Shown here: positions 1 to 9,935 of the stretch, in pieces
How the letters are laid out: each line of letters begins with the position of its first letter
Numbering within the stretch: the first letter of the stretch is position 1
NCBI RefSeq assembly: GCF_018398395.1
Contig: NZ_JAHCBF010000001.1
Coordinates: 434,001 to 498,000, forward strand
Reading direction: 5' to 3'
DNA: 64,000 nt
Source: Croceicoccus gelatinilyticus
GTDB taxonomy: Bacteria; Pseudomonadota; Alphaproteobacteria; Sphingomonadales; Sphingomonadaceae
Position numbers and translations under genes: made by a program
The notes under the pieces: model-generated
Told to the model about the DNA's origin: nothing
Database searches by the model: none
What the model saw: the letters and a program-made list of their open reading frames with translations, nothing else

Positions 1-3000
1 GCGATCGTGAACGACGATATGCCGTTCCTGGTCGATTCCATTGCATCGACGCTCGCCGATTTCGGCCTGGTCGCTGATACTCTGATCCACCCGGTCGTTC
101 CGGTCGAGCGTGACGACGCCGGCAAGCTGCTTGCCATAAAGGGCGAGAATAGCGATGCGCCCGAAGAATCGCTGATCTATGTCGAGGCTCCGCGCGTCGA
201 TGGCGCGCATCGCCGACAGATCGAACAGGCGCTCAAGGCGACGCTGGCCGACGTACGCGCCGCGGTCGAGGACTGGCAGAAACTGGTCGCCGCGATGGAA
301 AAGGACGCGCGTAGCGTCACCGATCCCGAAGGGCGCGCGCTGCTGGACTGGTTTGCTGGCGGCATGCTGACGCAGCTTGGTCACGTGACGCGCAAGCGCG
401 ACGGATCTAACAGCCAGCGCCTTGGCGTCTGTCGCAAAAGCGCGAAGGACATCCTTGCCGACGCATCGTGGGACCGTGCTTTCGCGTGGTTCGACGATCT
501 TGGCGACAAGGCGCTTTCGAAGGCACCGCTGGTCGTAAAGGCCAACCAGATTTCCAAGGTCCACCGCTCGGTCCCGCTCGACCTCTTCCTCGTCCCGGTC
601 ATGGAGAAGGGCAAGGTCGCCGCGATTTCTGCGCATGCAGGCGTCTGGACCAGTGCCGCGCTGAATACGCCGCCTGACGAGGTGCCGCGCATGCGCCGCG
701 AGTTCGGTGAGCTCACGGTGCGGCTCGGGTTTGACCCGCGTGGCCACACCGGCAAGGCGGTCCTTCACGCGCTGACTGTCCTGCCGCATGACTTGCTGAT
801 CGGGTTGCAGGACCACGCCATCGCGCGCCTTGCGACGATGATGTCGGGGCTGGTCGACCGTCCGAAACCGCGTCTTGCGCTGGTCGAAGCCCCGCTTTCG
901 CGTCACCTTTTCGCTTTCGTTTGGCTGCCGCGCGACCTGATGAGCACGCAGACCCGCGTTCGCATCATGGATATGCTGGAGAGCGAGTCGAAGGCCGATA
1001 TTCTCGATTGGTCGTTGCAGATCGAGGGTGGAAAGCTGGCACGCCTGCATTTCGTCCTCGACATTCGCGGCGGGCAGCACATCCCCGATGAAGGCGCGCT
1101 CGATGCACGGCTGCAGACGATGTTGCGCGGCTGGGAAGAGGCGGTCGAGCACGAGCTGTCCGCTTTCGAAGAAGCCGGTCGTGCCGCGGCCCTCGCGCTG
1201 CGGTTTGCCGATGCGTTTCCCGTGTCTTATCGTGCCGATTATGGCGCACAGGAAGCTGCACTGGATATCCTGCGCATCAAGGGGCTGGCGAACCTGCCCG
1301 AGGACACGACCTCGCTTCGCCGTGATGCGCGCCTCTACCGGCTCGACAGCGATCCGGAAAACCAGCTTCGCCTGAAAGTCTACCAGTACGAAGGCACGCT
1401 GCCTTTGTCGGACGCGGTTCCGGCGCTTGAGAACTTCGGTTTCCGCGTTCTCGCAGAGATGCCGACGCGTCTGGACGAAAACCGGATCGGCACGATCCAC
1501 GATTTCGTCCTGGGCCTTGGCGACGGCGATCCCGTCGACGAAGTGCTGACGCGAGCCGCCGATATCGAATCCGCGATCGCAGCCGTGCTCAACAATCGGG
1601 CCGAGAACGACGTGTTCAACCGTCTGGTCGTTGCGACCGGTCTCGGGCACCAGGAGGCCGAGTGGCTTCGCGCGCTCTATCGCTATCTGCGTCAGGGCGG
1701 TCTGGGCTTCACGATCTACACCGTGGTCGACGCTTTGGTCGGTGCGCCTGACGTGACCCGCGGGCTGATCGACCTGTTCCGGTCACGCCACGATCCCGCG
1801 ATGGCCAAGGCCGATGCGGCAGCCGAAAAGGCGCGCAAGGCGATTGTCGACGGGCTGGCCAAGGTCAATGCCATCAACGACGACCGCCTGCTGCGCCAGT
1901 ACAACGCCACGATCGAGGCGATCCTGCGCACCAACGCCTTCGCCCCTGCCTCGGAAGAGGCGCTGGCGATGAAGCTCGACAGCGCGGGCGTTCCCGGCCT
2001 GCCCAAGCCGCTGCCCTGGCGCGAGATCTTCGTCTATTCGCGCCGTGTCGAAGGCATCCACCTTCGTGCAGGGCCCGTCGCGCGTGGCGGCTTGCGCTGG
2101 TCCGACCGGCGCGACGACTATCGTACCGAGATTCTCGGCCTGATGAAGGCGCAGCGCGTGAAGAACGCGGTAATCGTGCCGACAGGCGCGAAGGGCGGCT
2201 TCTATCCCAAGCAGCTTCCCGACCCGTCGAAGGACCGCGACAGCTGGGCCGCCGAGGGTAAGGCCAGCTACGAGATTTTCATCCGCGCGCTGCTTTCGGT
2301 CACCGACAATATCGTCGACGACAAGGTCGTGCATCCCGATGGCGTGAAGATCCTCGACGGCGACGATCCCTATTTCGTGGTCGCCGCCGACAAGGGCACG
2401 GCAAGCTTCTCCGACATCGCCAATGCCATCGCTCAGGCCGAAGGCTTCTGGCTGGGCGATGCTTTCGCCAGCGGCGGGTCCAATGGCTATGACCACAAGG
2501 CCATGGGCATCACTGCCCGCGGCGCGTGGATTTCGGTGCAGCGCCACTTCCTCGAAATGGGCGTCGACGTTCAGTCCGACACGATCAGCGTCGTGGGCTG
2601 CGGCGACATGTCGGGCGACGTGTTCGGCAACGGCATGCTGCTGTCCAAGGCGATCAAGCTGGTCGCCGCGTTCGACCATCGCCACATCTTCATCGATCCC
2701 GATCCCGATCCGGCGGCAAGCTGGAAGGAACGCAAGCGCATGTTCGAACTGCCGCGTTCAAGCTGGGAGGATTACGACGAAAAGCTGATCAGCAAGGGCG
2801 GCGGCGTCTTCCCGCGCACGATGAAGCGAATCCCGCTGTCGAAACAGGCGCGTGAAGTGCTGGGCATCGAGGACAAGGAGATCGAGCCCGATGCGCTGAT
2901 TTCCGCCGTGCTCAAGGCCCCGGCGGACCTGCTGTGGTTCGGCGGCATCGGCACTTACGTGAAGTCGACCGCGCAGAACCACGTCGACGTGGGTGATCCG

Positions 3001-4476
3001 GCGAACGACCGCCTGCGCGTCGATGCGGGCGATCTTCGTGTGAAAGCCATCGGCGAGGGCGCGAACCTTGGCATCACGCAGGCCGGGCGTATCGAGTTTG
3101 CCCTGTCCGGCGGGCGCATCAACACCGACTTTATCGACAATTCGGCAGGCGTCGATTGTTCGGACAACGAGGTGAACATCAAGATCGCGCTCGAAGCGGC
3201 GCGCAAGGCCGGTCGCCTGTCCGAAGAACGGCGCAATGCGCTGCTCGAGGAAATGACCGACGAGGTCGCGGCCATCGTGCTTGAGGACAACCGTCTCCAG
3301 ACGCTGGCGCTGTCGGTGGCAGAGCAGGGCGGTTCGCCCGCCACGGCCTCGCAGATCCGCCTGATCGAACAGCTCGAGGATGGCGGCAATCTCGATCGCC
3401 GGACCGAAGGCCTTGCCGCAAGCGACGTATTCACCCGCCGCGCGGCCGAAGGGCACGGGCTGACCCGTCCCGAACTGGCAGTACTGTTGTCGAGTTCGAA
3501 GCTGGTCCTGCAGGATTCGATCGAGAACTCGAAGCTTCCCGACGATGCCGCGATGGAGAAGACGCTCGTCACCTCCTTCCCGGAACAGTTGCAGGACAAG
3601 TTCCGCAAGTATCTCGAAGGGCATCGCCTGCGGCGCGAGATCATCGCGACCGAACTTGCCAACCGCATCGTCAACCGGCTCGGCATGGTCCTGCCGTTCG
3701 AACTGGCCGAGGAAGAGAACGCGCTTCTCTCCGAGATTTCGGCCGCTTTCGTTGCTGTCGATCGCCTGTTCGACTTGCGCGACCTGTGGGAGAAGATCGA
3801 GAGCGCGAAGATGCCCGAAGAGGCGCGTCTCCTGCTTCTCGACCGGACGGCAGGCGCCGTGCGCAGCCACATGGCCGACGTGTTGCGGCTGGGTGCGGGC
3901 GAGATTTCGCCTTCGGAGATTCACGACCTGCTGCGTCCGCAAGTGGACCTGCTGGCTGCCGAAACGTCAAAGCTGCTGGAAACAGCCGCAAAGACCCATT
4001 CCGATCGCCTGCGTACCGAACTGACGGGCAAGGGCGCTCCGGCGGCGCTGGCCGATGCGGTCGTCCACCTTTACCAGATGGACGGTGCAATCGGCCTTGC
4101 TCAGCTTTCGGCCGACAGTGGCATCAAGGCCCGCACGGTCGCGGCGACGTTCACAGAACTGGGTGCAAAGCTCGGCATCGACTGGGCCCAGCAGACCGCA
4201 GCGGTGATGAGCCCGTCGGATCCGTGGGAACGCCTGCTGGTTGCTGGCCTGTCGCGCGATCTTCAGCAGATGCGCCTGCAGTTCCTCAACAAACTGCTGC
4301 GAAGCGAAAAGGCCAAGGCCGATCCGGCAGAGGCGCTGGCGAACTGGATCGAGAGCCGTCAGGCGGCGATCCGCCAGTTCCGTTCGATGGTGGGTCGTGC
4401 CGAAAACTCGGTCCCGGTCTCACCGGCCATGCTGGCGCATATCGCGGGGCAGGGACGCACGCTTTTCGCAAGCTGA
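1..4476 (+). CDS. NAD-specific glutamate dehydrogenase, large (180-kDa) class, 5'-truncated by window edge
   Basis: The enzyme oxidatively deaminates glutamate to 2-oxoglutarate with NAD+ in the cytoplasm. The reading frame is open from base 1, and the visible 1,491 codons are slightly short for this class (about 1,550-1,620 residues), so the true start lies upstream; the GTG at position 7 is internal. The catalytic core is at about nt 2080-2210, with 'RGGLRWSDRRDDYRTE' followed by 'GAKGGFYPK'. The dinucleotide-binding motif 'VVGCGDMSGDVFGNG' is at about nt 2588-2632. The long N-terminal part would hold the ACT-like regulatory regions of this class. No operon partner is visible; the next gene has its own ribosome binding site 80 bases downstream. 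The identification is strong. Confidence 0.95.
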   Translation, partial: AIVNDDMPFLVDSIASTLADFGLVADTLIHPVVPVERDDAGKLLAIKGENSDAPEESLIYVEAPRVDGAHRRQIEQALKATLADVRAAVEDWQKLVAAMEKDARSVTDPEGRALLDWFAGGMLTQLGHVTRKRDGSNSQRLGVCRKSAKDILADASWDRAFAWFDDLGDKALSKAPLVVKANQISKVHRSVPLDLFLVPVMEKGKVAAISAHAGVWTSAALNTPPDEVPRMRREFGELTVRLGFDPRGHTGKAVLHALTVLPHDLLIGLQDHAIARLATMMSGLVDRPKPRLALVEAPLSRHLFAFVWLPRDLMSTQTRVRIMDMLESESKADILDWSLQIEGGKLARLHFVLDIRGGQHIPDEGALDARLQTMLRGWEEAVEHELSAFEEAGRAAALALRFADAFPVSYRADYGAQEAALDILRIKGLANLPEDTTSLRRDARLYRLDSDPENQLRLKVYQYEGTLPLSDAVPALENFGFRVLAEMPTRLDENRIGTIHDFVLGLGDGDPVDEVLTRAADIESAIAAVLNNRAENDVFNRLVVATGLGHQEAEWLRALYRYLRQGGLGFTIYTVVDALVGAPDVTRGLIDLFRSRHDPAMAKADAAAEKARKAIVDGLAKVNAINDDRLLRQYNATIEAILRTNAFAPASEEALAMKLDSAGVPGLPKPLPWREIFVYSRRVEGIHLRAGPVARGGLRWSDRRDDYRTEILGLMKAQRVKNAVIVPTGAKGGFYPKQLPDPSKDRDSWAAEGKASYEIFIRALLSVTDNIVDDKVVHPDGVKILDGDDPYFVVAADKGTASFSDIANAIAQAEGFWLGDAFASGGSNGYDHKAMGITARGAWISVQRHFLEMGVDVQSDTISVVGCGDMSGDVFGNGMLLSKAIKLVAAFDHRHIFIDPDPDPAASWKERKRMFELPRSSWEDYDEKLISKGGGVFPRTMKRIPLSKQAREVLGIEDKEIEPDALISAVLKAPADLLWFGGIGTYVKSTAQNHVDVGDPANDRLRVDAGDLRVKAIGEGANLGITQAGRIEFALSGGRINTDFIDNSAGVDCSDNEVNIKIALEAARKAGRLSEERRNALLEEMTDEVAAIVLEDNRLQTLALSVAEQGGSPATASQIRLIEQLEDGGNLDRRTEGLAASDVFTRRAAEGHGLTRPELAVLLSSSKLVLQDSIENSKLPDDAAMEKTLVTSFPEQLQDKFRKYLEGHRLRREIIATELANRIVNRLGMVLPFELAEEENALLSEISAAFVAVDRLFDLRDLWEKIESAKMPEEARLLLLDRTAGAVRSHMADVLRLGAGEISPSEIHDLLRPQVDLLAAETSKLLETAAKTHSDRLRTELTGKGAPAALADAVVHLYQMDGAIGLAQLSADSGIKARTVAATFTELGAKLGIDWAQQTAAVMSPSDPWERLLVAGLSRDLQQMRLQFLNKLLRSEKAKADPAEALANWIESRQAAIRQFRSMVGRAENSVPVSPAMLAHIAGQGRTLFAS

Positions 4477-4555
4477 TGGATTAAAACCCGTATCGGGCTC
4501 GTTCCTGTGGTCGAAGGCCGGTTCACACCGGCGCGATTACAGGAACGAGTACCGC

Positions 4556-5368
4556 ATGAATTACCGCATCATCCTTGCCCTTGGCGCATTCATCCCCGCA
4601 GTCGCCTCGGGAACCGCCATGGCGCAGGAACAGCCTGCCGAGACACGCGACAAGACCGCCGCCGAATTCAGCGTCGGCGTCGATTACGAAGAGGGCAGCT
4701 ACGGCACCGATCAGGACATCCGGTCATGGTCCGTGCCCGCGACGGTGAAGGTCCAGCACGACCGCCTGACTTTTGCCGCTAGCGTGCCCTGGCGCCGGAT
4801 CGAGGCCGAAGGCACGGGCACGATTGTCACCCCTGACGGCCCGCTTGGCCTGCCGCTGTTTCCCGGCGAAACGCAGGTCGATCAGCGCATCGTGCGCGAA
4901 GGGTTGGGCGACGTGACGCTGGCTGCGGCCTATGCGCTGCCGGTCAAGGTCGTGAACCTGTCGGTCAACGGTACGGTGAAGCTGCCGACGGCTGACGAAG
5001 GATTGGGAACGGGCGAGACCGACTATGCCGTGGGCGCGGACATTTCCAAGACCATCGGCGCGGGCATCACGCCGTTCGCGGGGCTGACCTATACGATGCC
5101 GGGAAGCCCCGAAGGCTACGAACGCAATAACGGTGTCGCCGTGAATGCCGGTTTCGCCGCGCAGATCGGCAAGCGCGCCACGGGCTTCGTCGCCTATCAG
5201 GATTCGGCCAGCACCAGCGACGGCCTGCCCGATGGGCAGCGCGTGGCGACCGGCGTGAATGTCGGGCTCGGCGGTGGCCTGTCGCTCGGTGCCTACGGTT
5301 CGGCGGGGCTGAGCGCGGGTGCACCTGACCTCACGACCGGACTTCGGCTGGGTTTCCTGATCCCGTAA
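4556..5368 (+). CDS. Predicted outer-membrane beta-barrel protein
   Basis: This 270-residue protein has a clear Sec signal peptide (about residues 1-24, ending 'SGTAMAQE'). The mature chain is made of alternating short amphipathic strands and Gly-rich turns ending in an aromatic/hydrophobic C-terminus ('LRLGFLIP'), as in outer-membrane barrels. It resembles the transporter-like barrel proteins often labelled phenol-degradation meta-pathway proteins, but I cannot assign a substrate. The ATG at 4556 was chosen because the signal peptide starts there and an 'aggaacgag' ribosome binding site lies just upstream. The same frame is open further upstream into the dehydrogenase, but that part is shadow sequence. 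Confidence 0.75.
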   Translation: MNYRIILALGAFIPAVASGTAMAQEQPAETRDKTAAEFSVGVDYEEGSYGTDQDIRSWSVPATVKVQHDRLTFAASVPWRRIEAEGTGTIVTPDGPLGLPLFPGETQVDQRIVREGLGDVTLAAAYALPVKVVNLSVNGTVKLPTADEGLGTGETDYAVGADISKTIGAGITPFAGLTYTMPGSPEGYERNNGVAVNAGFAAQIGKRATGFVAYQDSASTSDGLPDGQRVATGVNVGLGGGLSLGAYGSAGLSAGAPDLTTGLRLGFLIP

Positions 5369-5446
5369 GGCGGCAGTGATCCTTTGTGCGAACAGGCGAA
5401 ATGCCTTATGCATCAGCGTGTTCGATCCGCCGCGAAGGAAGCCGTC

Positions 5447-6841
5447 TTGGCAGAATACAGCGTTTCCACCGGGTCCACCCTTCACCGGTTCGCGGATCTG
5501 AAGACGCTGCTCGCCGCCGCGAGCCCGCCGCGTTCCGGCGACGAACTGGCAGGGATCGCGGCAGGCTCTGCCGAAGAACGCGTGGCGGCGCGGATGGTGC
5601 TTGCCGACCTTCCGCTGACGACGTTCCTCGAAGATCTCGTCATCCCTTACGAGGACGACGAAATTACCCGCCTGATCGTCGATGACCGCGATGGCGATGC
5701 CTTTGCTCCGGTTGCGGCGATGACCGTTGGCGAGTTTCGCGAATGGCTGCTCGACAATGCGACGACCGGCGAGATGATCGCTTCCGTCTCACGCGGGCTG
5801 ATGCCGGAAATGGCGGCGGCTGTCGCCAAGCTCATGCGCAATCAGGACCTTGTCCTCGCCGCACGCAAAGTCCGCGTCGTAACGGCGTTCCGCAACACGC
5901 TGGGCCTGCCGGGGCGCTTCTCGACCCGGCTTCAGCCCAACCACCCGCGCGACGACACGATGGGCATTGCCGCCTCGACGGTCGACGGCATTCTCATGGG
6001 GGCGGGCGACGCAGTCATCGGCATCAATCCGGTCAGCGAAAACGTCGGCACGACCGGCGACCTGCTGCGCCTTCTTGACGATATTCGCGAAGGTCTGGCG
6101 ATCCCGACACAGACCTGCGTGCTGGCCCATGCGACGACCACGCTCGACCTCGTGCGCCGCGGCGCGCCGGTTGACCTGTGTTTCCAGTCCATCGCCGGAA
6201 CGGAGGGCGCCAATCGCGGCTTCGGCATCAATCTTGCCCTGCTGCGAGAGGCGCAGGACGCGACGATGTCGCTCAAACGCGGGACGGTCGGGCAGGACTG
6301 CATGTATTTCGAAACCGGCCAAGGATCCTGCCTTTCCGCCGACGCACATCACGGGGTGGATCAACAGACGCTGGAGGCCCGCGCCTATGGCGTGGCGCGC
6401 CATTTCAAACCGCTGCTGGTCAATTCGGTCGTCGGCTTTATCGGGCCCGAATACCTCTACGACGGAAAGCAAATCACGCGCGCTGCGCTGGAGGATCACT
6501 TCTGCGGCAAGCTGCTCGGCCTGCCGATGGGGTTGGACATCTGCTACACCAACCATGCCGAGGCGGACGGTGACGACATGGATGCGGCGCTGACGATGAC
6601 CGCGCTGGCGGGCGTGAATTTCATCATGGGCGTGCCGGGCGCGGACGATGTGATGCTCGGCTATCAGTCGACCTCGTTTCATGATGCGCTCTACGTGCGG
6701 GAGGCGCTTGGCCTCGCGCCTGCGCCGGAATTCGAGGAATGGCTGACCGAGCAGGGATTATGGCGCGACGGAAAGTCGGTCGAACCCGAAGGGCTGGCCT
6801 TGCCAGACCGGATGCTGGCACTGGCGAACGGTCATGGCTGA
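5447..6841 (+). CDS. eutB: Ethanolamine ammonia-lyase large subunit EutB
   Basis: EutB is the catalytic TIM-barrel subunit that, with EutC and adenosylcobalamin, splits ethanolamine into acetaldehyde and ammonia. The 464-residue product follows the enterobacterial protein almost throughout, for example 'CMYFETGQGSCLSADAHHG' and 'DICYTNHAEADGDDMD'. I chose the TTG at 5447 because 'aaggaa' lies six bases upstream and the protein then begins close to the usual EutB N-terminus; an in-frame ATG at 5408 would add 13 residues. It overlaps eutC by 8 bases, so the subunits are translationally coupled. No microcompartment, reactivase or transporter genes are adjacent, and the short leader has no visible cobalamin riboswitch. 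Confidence 0.96.
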   Translation: MAEYSVSTGSTLHRFADLKTLLAAASPPRSGDELAGIAAGSAEERVAARMVLADLPLTTFLEDLVIPYEDDEITRLIVDDRDGDAFAPVAAMTVGEFREWLLDNATTGEMIASVSRGLMPEMAAAVAKLMRNQDLVLAARKVRVVTAFRNTLGLPGRFSTRLQPNHPRDDTMGIAASTVDGILMGAGDAVIGINPVSENVGTTGDLLRLLDDIREGLAIPTQTCVLAHATTTLDLVRRGAPVDLCFQSIAGTEGANRGFGINLALLREAQDATMSLKRGTVGQDCMYFETGQGSCLSADAHHGVDQQTLEARAYGVARHFKPLLVNSVVGFIGPEYLYDGKQITRAALEDHFCGKLLGLPMGLDICYTNHAEADGDDMDAALTMTALAGVNFIMGVPGADDVMLGYQSTSFHDALYVREALGLAPAPEFEEWLTEQGLWRDGKSVEPEGLALPDRMLALANGHG

Positions 6842-7565
6842 TCGCGATCTCTCGAAAGTCCTATCGGACCTCACCCCTGCGCGACTTCGACTGGGGAGGG
6901 CAGGGGCAGCGTTGCCGACGGGGGCCGCACTAGCATTCCAGCTCGACCATGCGCGGGCGCGGGACGCGGTTAACGCGGTGTTCGAGCCTGATGGACTGGC
7001 CGAGGCGATAGGCCGCGAAGTGATCGTCGTGCGCAGTCAGGCGGCGGATCGGGAGGAATATTTGCGTCGCCCAAATCTCGGGCGCAGGCTTCACCCGGAT
7101 GACGGCGCCATGCTTCCGACCGATGGTTGCGACTTGGCCATCGTCATTGCCGACGGCTTGTCCGCGGCTGCCGTTCACGGCCATGCCGCTTCGCTGGCGC
7201 TGGCGATAATCGGGCGGCTAGAGGGCTGGCGCATCGGTCCGGTCATCGCCACGCAACAGGCGCGGGTGGCAATCGGCGATCCCGTTGGCGAGATCATGAA
7301 GGCCGAACTCGTCTGCGTGCTCATCGGTGAACGTCCGGGTCTCAGCTCGCCCGACAGCCTAGGGGCCTACCTCACGTGGCAGCCGCGCACCGGACGCAAG
7401 GACAGCGAGCGTAATTGCGTCTCAAACATCCGCCCGCCGCATGGCCTGTCCTACGACGATGCCGCCGACACCATAGTCCGGTTGTTGAAGGCAGCGCGGG
7501 CGCGGCAGATTACCGGCGTTGCCCTGAAGGACGGGGAAGACCTGATCGGAGGCGGTGAACAATAG
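6834..7565 (+). CDS. eutC: Ethanolamine ammonia-lyase small subunit EutC
   Basis: EutC is the small subunit that helps hold adenosylcobalamin in the ethanolamine ammonia-lyase complex. The 243-residue product has the expected family blocks, including 'VCVLIGERPGLSSPDSLGAY' and the downstream 'SERNCVSNIRPPHGLSY'. The length is slightly below the E. coli protein (about 295 residues), with the difference at the N-terminus, as is common for stand-alone EutBC pairs. The ATG at 6834 lies inside the end of eutB (8-base overlap). No further eut gene follows; the next gene encodes an unrelated membrane protein about 70 bases downstream. Confidence 0.93.
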   Translation: MADRDLSKVLSDLTPARLRLGRAGAALPTGAALAFQLDHARARDAVNAVFEPDGLAEAIGREVIVVRSQAADREEYLRRPNLGRRLHPDDGAMLPTDGCDLAIVIADGLSAAAVHGHAASLALAIIGRLEGWRIGPVIATQQARVAIGDPVGEIMKAELVCVLIGERPGLSSPDSLGAYLTWQPRTGRKDSERNCVSNIRPPHGLSYDDAADTIVRLLKAARARQITGVALKDGEDLIGGGEQ

Positions 7566-7637
7566 GACTGCCGACCTTGCCCGCGCTTGCGAACGGGCGC
7601 AGTCAGGGATTGGGTCGTCTTGCTGGATGGGAAAGCC

Positions 7638-8924
7638 TTGTCGGTTCAGTACCCTTACCTCGATGCCGAACTAACCCTGCCGCTACTTTCCGCGCTTGCC
7701 GCGGGCCTGCTGATCGGGATCGAGCGCGGCTGGCACCAGCGCGAACAGGCCAGCGGGTCGCGCGTAGCGGGCATCCGCACCTTTACCCTGATCGGCGGGA
7801 TGGGGGCGCTGGTTTCGCTAATCGCGGTCCACGTTTCGCAGGCGGTTGCTGCGGTTCTGCTGGCCGCCTTGCTCGTCGTCCTCGTTACCCTGTTCCTGCG
7901 GGCCATTATCGGCAGCGGCAGCCGCGATGCGACGACGATGGTCGCCGCTCTCGTCGCGCTGGGTCTGGGGCTGCTGGGCGGAGCAGGCTATCCGGCTTTC
8001 GCGATTGCAGGGGCTGCGGTGACGAGCTTCATCCTCGCCATGCGGCGGCAGAGCCATGCTTTCGTCAAACGCCTCACGCGCGAGGAAATGCAGGCCATAG
8101 CCCGCTATGCCGTGCTGTCGGTGGCGATCCTGCCGTTCCTGCCCGATGCGCAGTACGGACCTTATGACGCATGGAACCCGTTCAAGCTCTGGCTGGTCGT
8201 CCTGCTCATCACCGGTTTTTCGATCGCAGGCTATGTCGCCAACCGACTTGTCGGAGAACGGCGCGGAACGATCGTGACGGCCATGATCGGCGGAGCCTAT
8301 TCGTCGACGGCGGTCACTGCCTCGCTGGCAGAGCGTCTGCGGGAAGGGGGCGGCGGGCCGCTATCGACCGGCATCGCGCTCGCTAGCTCAATCATGTACC
8401 TGCGGGTCATCGCCCTGACCGCTCTGCTTGCGCCTGTCATCACCGTGCCGATCGCCCTGTTGCTTGGCGCACCGACGCTGATGGCATTCGTCGCAACCGC
8501 AGTGGCCTGGCGTTTCGAGACCGGACAGGAAGCTTCCGACGCACCGAAAGTCACGCGCAAGCCGTTTGCTCTGCTGCCTGCGTTCATTTTCCTCGCCGCA
8601 GTCGCAGCCGCCTCGCTGCTCGTGAACTGGGCCCAGGCCGAGTTCGGGGAGGCCGGCGGTGGCCTGTCGCTCTTCATCGCGGGCAGTTTCGATGTCGACG
8701 CCGCCATCGTCGCCTTTTCCGCCTTGCCCGAAGGCGCGGTCGCCCCGCGTATCGCAGCGCTCGCACTGGCCGGGACGGTGGCGGTGAACATGGCGTTCAA
8801 GACCGGCATCGTGCTGGCCAACGCGCGCTGGCGGTCGGGCCGGACGGCGGCGCTGGCCTTGATGTCGAGCCTCGTGCTGCTCATCGCCATCGTGCTTTGG
8901 GATTTTGTCGCGCTGGTCGCATGA
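7638..8924 (+). CDS. MgtC/SapB N-domain plus DUF4010 integral membrane protein
   Basis: This membrane protein of about 428 residues starts with an MgtC-type segment ('AAGLLIGIERGWHQRE', then 'GIRTFTLIGGMGAL') and continues into a DUF4010 region with repeated hydrophobic helices and the motif 'GGAYSSTAVTASLAERL'. At least ten membrane spans are apparent. Its transport or regulatory role is unknown; MgtC relatives are linked to magnesium or phosphate homeostasis, but DUF4010 proteins are uncharacterised. Start choice is uncertain: TTG at 7638 has 'gatggga' upstream; in-frame TTGs at 7620 and 7587 would lengthen it by 6 or 17 residues. It sits 72 bases after eutC and may be co-transcribed. Confidence 0.8.
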   Translation: MSVQYPYLDAELTLPLLSALAAGLLIGIERGWHQREQASGSRVAGIRTFTLIGGMGALVSLIAVHVSQAVAAVLLAALLVVLVTLFLRAIIGSGSRDATTMVAALVALGLGLLGGAGYPAFAIAGAAVTSFILAMRRQSHAFVKRLTREEMQAIARYAVLSVAILPFLPDAQYGPYDAWNPFKLWLVVLLITGFSIAGYVANRLVGERRGTIVTAMIGGAYSSTAVTASLAERLREGGGGPLSTGIALASSIMYLRVIALTALLAPVITVPIALLLGAPTLMAFVATAVAWRFETGQEASDAPKVTRKPFALLPAFIFLAAVAAASLLVNWAQAEFGEAGGGLSLFIAGSFDVDAAIVAFSALPEGAVAPRIAALALAGTVAVNMAFKTGIVLANARWRSGRTAALALMSSLVLLIAIVLWDFVALVA

Positions 8925-8969
8925 CGCATCGGGGCTGACGGGCGGCGGGCTTGGCGCTATGGGCCGCGC

Positions 8970-9935
8970 ATGAGCAATCCGAATTCCGATACCGGCGAAG
9001 TCCTCGTCGCCGCGCTTTACCGCTTCACGGCGCTGGACGACTTTGCATCGTTGCGTGAATCGCTTCAGGCGCTGTGCGATGATCAGGGCGTTCGCGGCAC
9101 GCTGCTGCTCGCCCGCGAAGGGGTGAACGGCACGATCGCGGGCCCGCCCAGCGGGATTGAGATCGTGCTCGAACACATCCGCGCCTTTCCCGATTGCGCC
9201 GACCTCGATGTAAAGTTCTCATCTGCCTCGTCGATGCCCTTCAACCGCATGAAAGTGCGCCTGAAGCGCGAAATCGTGACGATGGGCGAGGAAGGGATCG
9301 ACCCGCGCCGAAGCGTTGGTACTTATGTCGATCCGCAGGACTGGAACGAGTTGATTGCCGATCCCGACACGATCGTGATCGACACGCGAAACGACTACGA
9401 AGTCGCAGTCGGCACCTTTCAGCGCGCCATCGATCCCAGGACGGCAAGCTTCCGCGAATTCCCCGGCTGGTTCCGCGAGCAGCGGGAGCGCTTGCTCGGC
9501 GAAGGCCGCCAGCCCAAGGTCGCCATGTTCTGCACCGGCGGTATCCGCTGCGAGAAATCGACCGCATTCCTGAAGCAGGAAGGCGTCGAGGATGTATTCC
9601 ACCTCAAGGGCGGCATCCTCAAATATCTCGAAACCGTGCCCGAGGCCGAGAGCTTGTGGGAAGGCGAATGCTTTGTCTTCGACAACCGCGTCACGGTGGG
9701 CCACGGCCTTGTCGAGGGCAGCTACGGCCTCTGCCACGCCTGTCGCAATCCGATCACGGAGGATGACCGCGCCTCCGATCTCTACGAAGAGGGCGTGAGC
9801 TGCCCACACTGCCATGCCGAGCGGACCGAGGAGCAGCGCGCCTCCTATCGCGAACGCAACAAGCAGCAGCGCCTTGCGGCCGAGCGCGGTGAGCAGCATG
9901 TCGGGGCCAAGCTGGTCAGGCGCAAGGATGGCTGA
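8970..9935 (+). CDS. trhO: tRNA uridine(34) hydroxylase TrhO (rhodanese family, YceA/UPF0176)
   Basis: TrhO carries out oxygen-dependent hydroxylation of uridine 34 in a set of tRNAs, the first step to 5-carboxymethoxyuridine-type modifications. The 321-residue protein has the N-terminal UPF0176 domain (about 1-110), a rhodanese domain (about 125-225) with the cysteine loop '[12 protein letters not shown]' (Cys at about 188), and a C-terminal cysteine-rich tail ('CHACRNP' and 'CPHCHAE'), matching the family. The ATG at 8970 follows a short non-coding gap. It overlaps the next gene, a glutathione transferase, by 8 bases, so the two are probably translated together. Confidence 0.93.
   Translation: MSNPNSDTGEVLVAALYRFTALDDFASLRESLQALCDDQGVRGTLLLAREGVNGTIAGPPSGIEIVLEHIRAFPDCADLDVKFSSASSMPFNRMKVRLKREIVTMGEEGIDPRRSVGTYVDPQDWNELIADPDTIVIDTRNDYEVAVGTFQRAIDPRTASFREFPGWFREQRERLLGEGRQPKVAMFCTGGIRCEKSTAFLKQEGVEDVFHLKGGILKYLETVPEAESLWEGECFVFDNRVTVGHGLVEGSYGLCHACRNPITEDDRASDLYEEGVSCPHCHAERTEEQRASYRERNKQQRLAAERGEQHVGAKLVRRKDG

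Noticed and set aside
1783-3942. Two long minus-strand open frames (300 and 394 codons) inside the glutamate dehydrogenase gene
   Set aside because: They lie antisense to a well-conserved enzyme, have no family motif or ribosome binding site, and are expected in GC-rich DNA.
5369-5446. Cobalamin riboswitch before eutB
   Set aside because: The gap is only 78 bases and lacks B12-box-like sequence.
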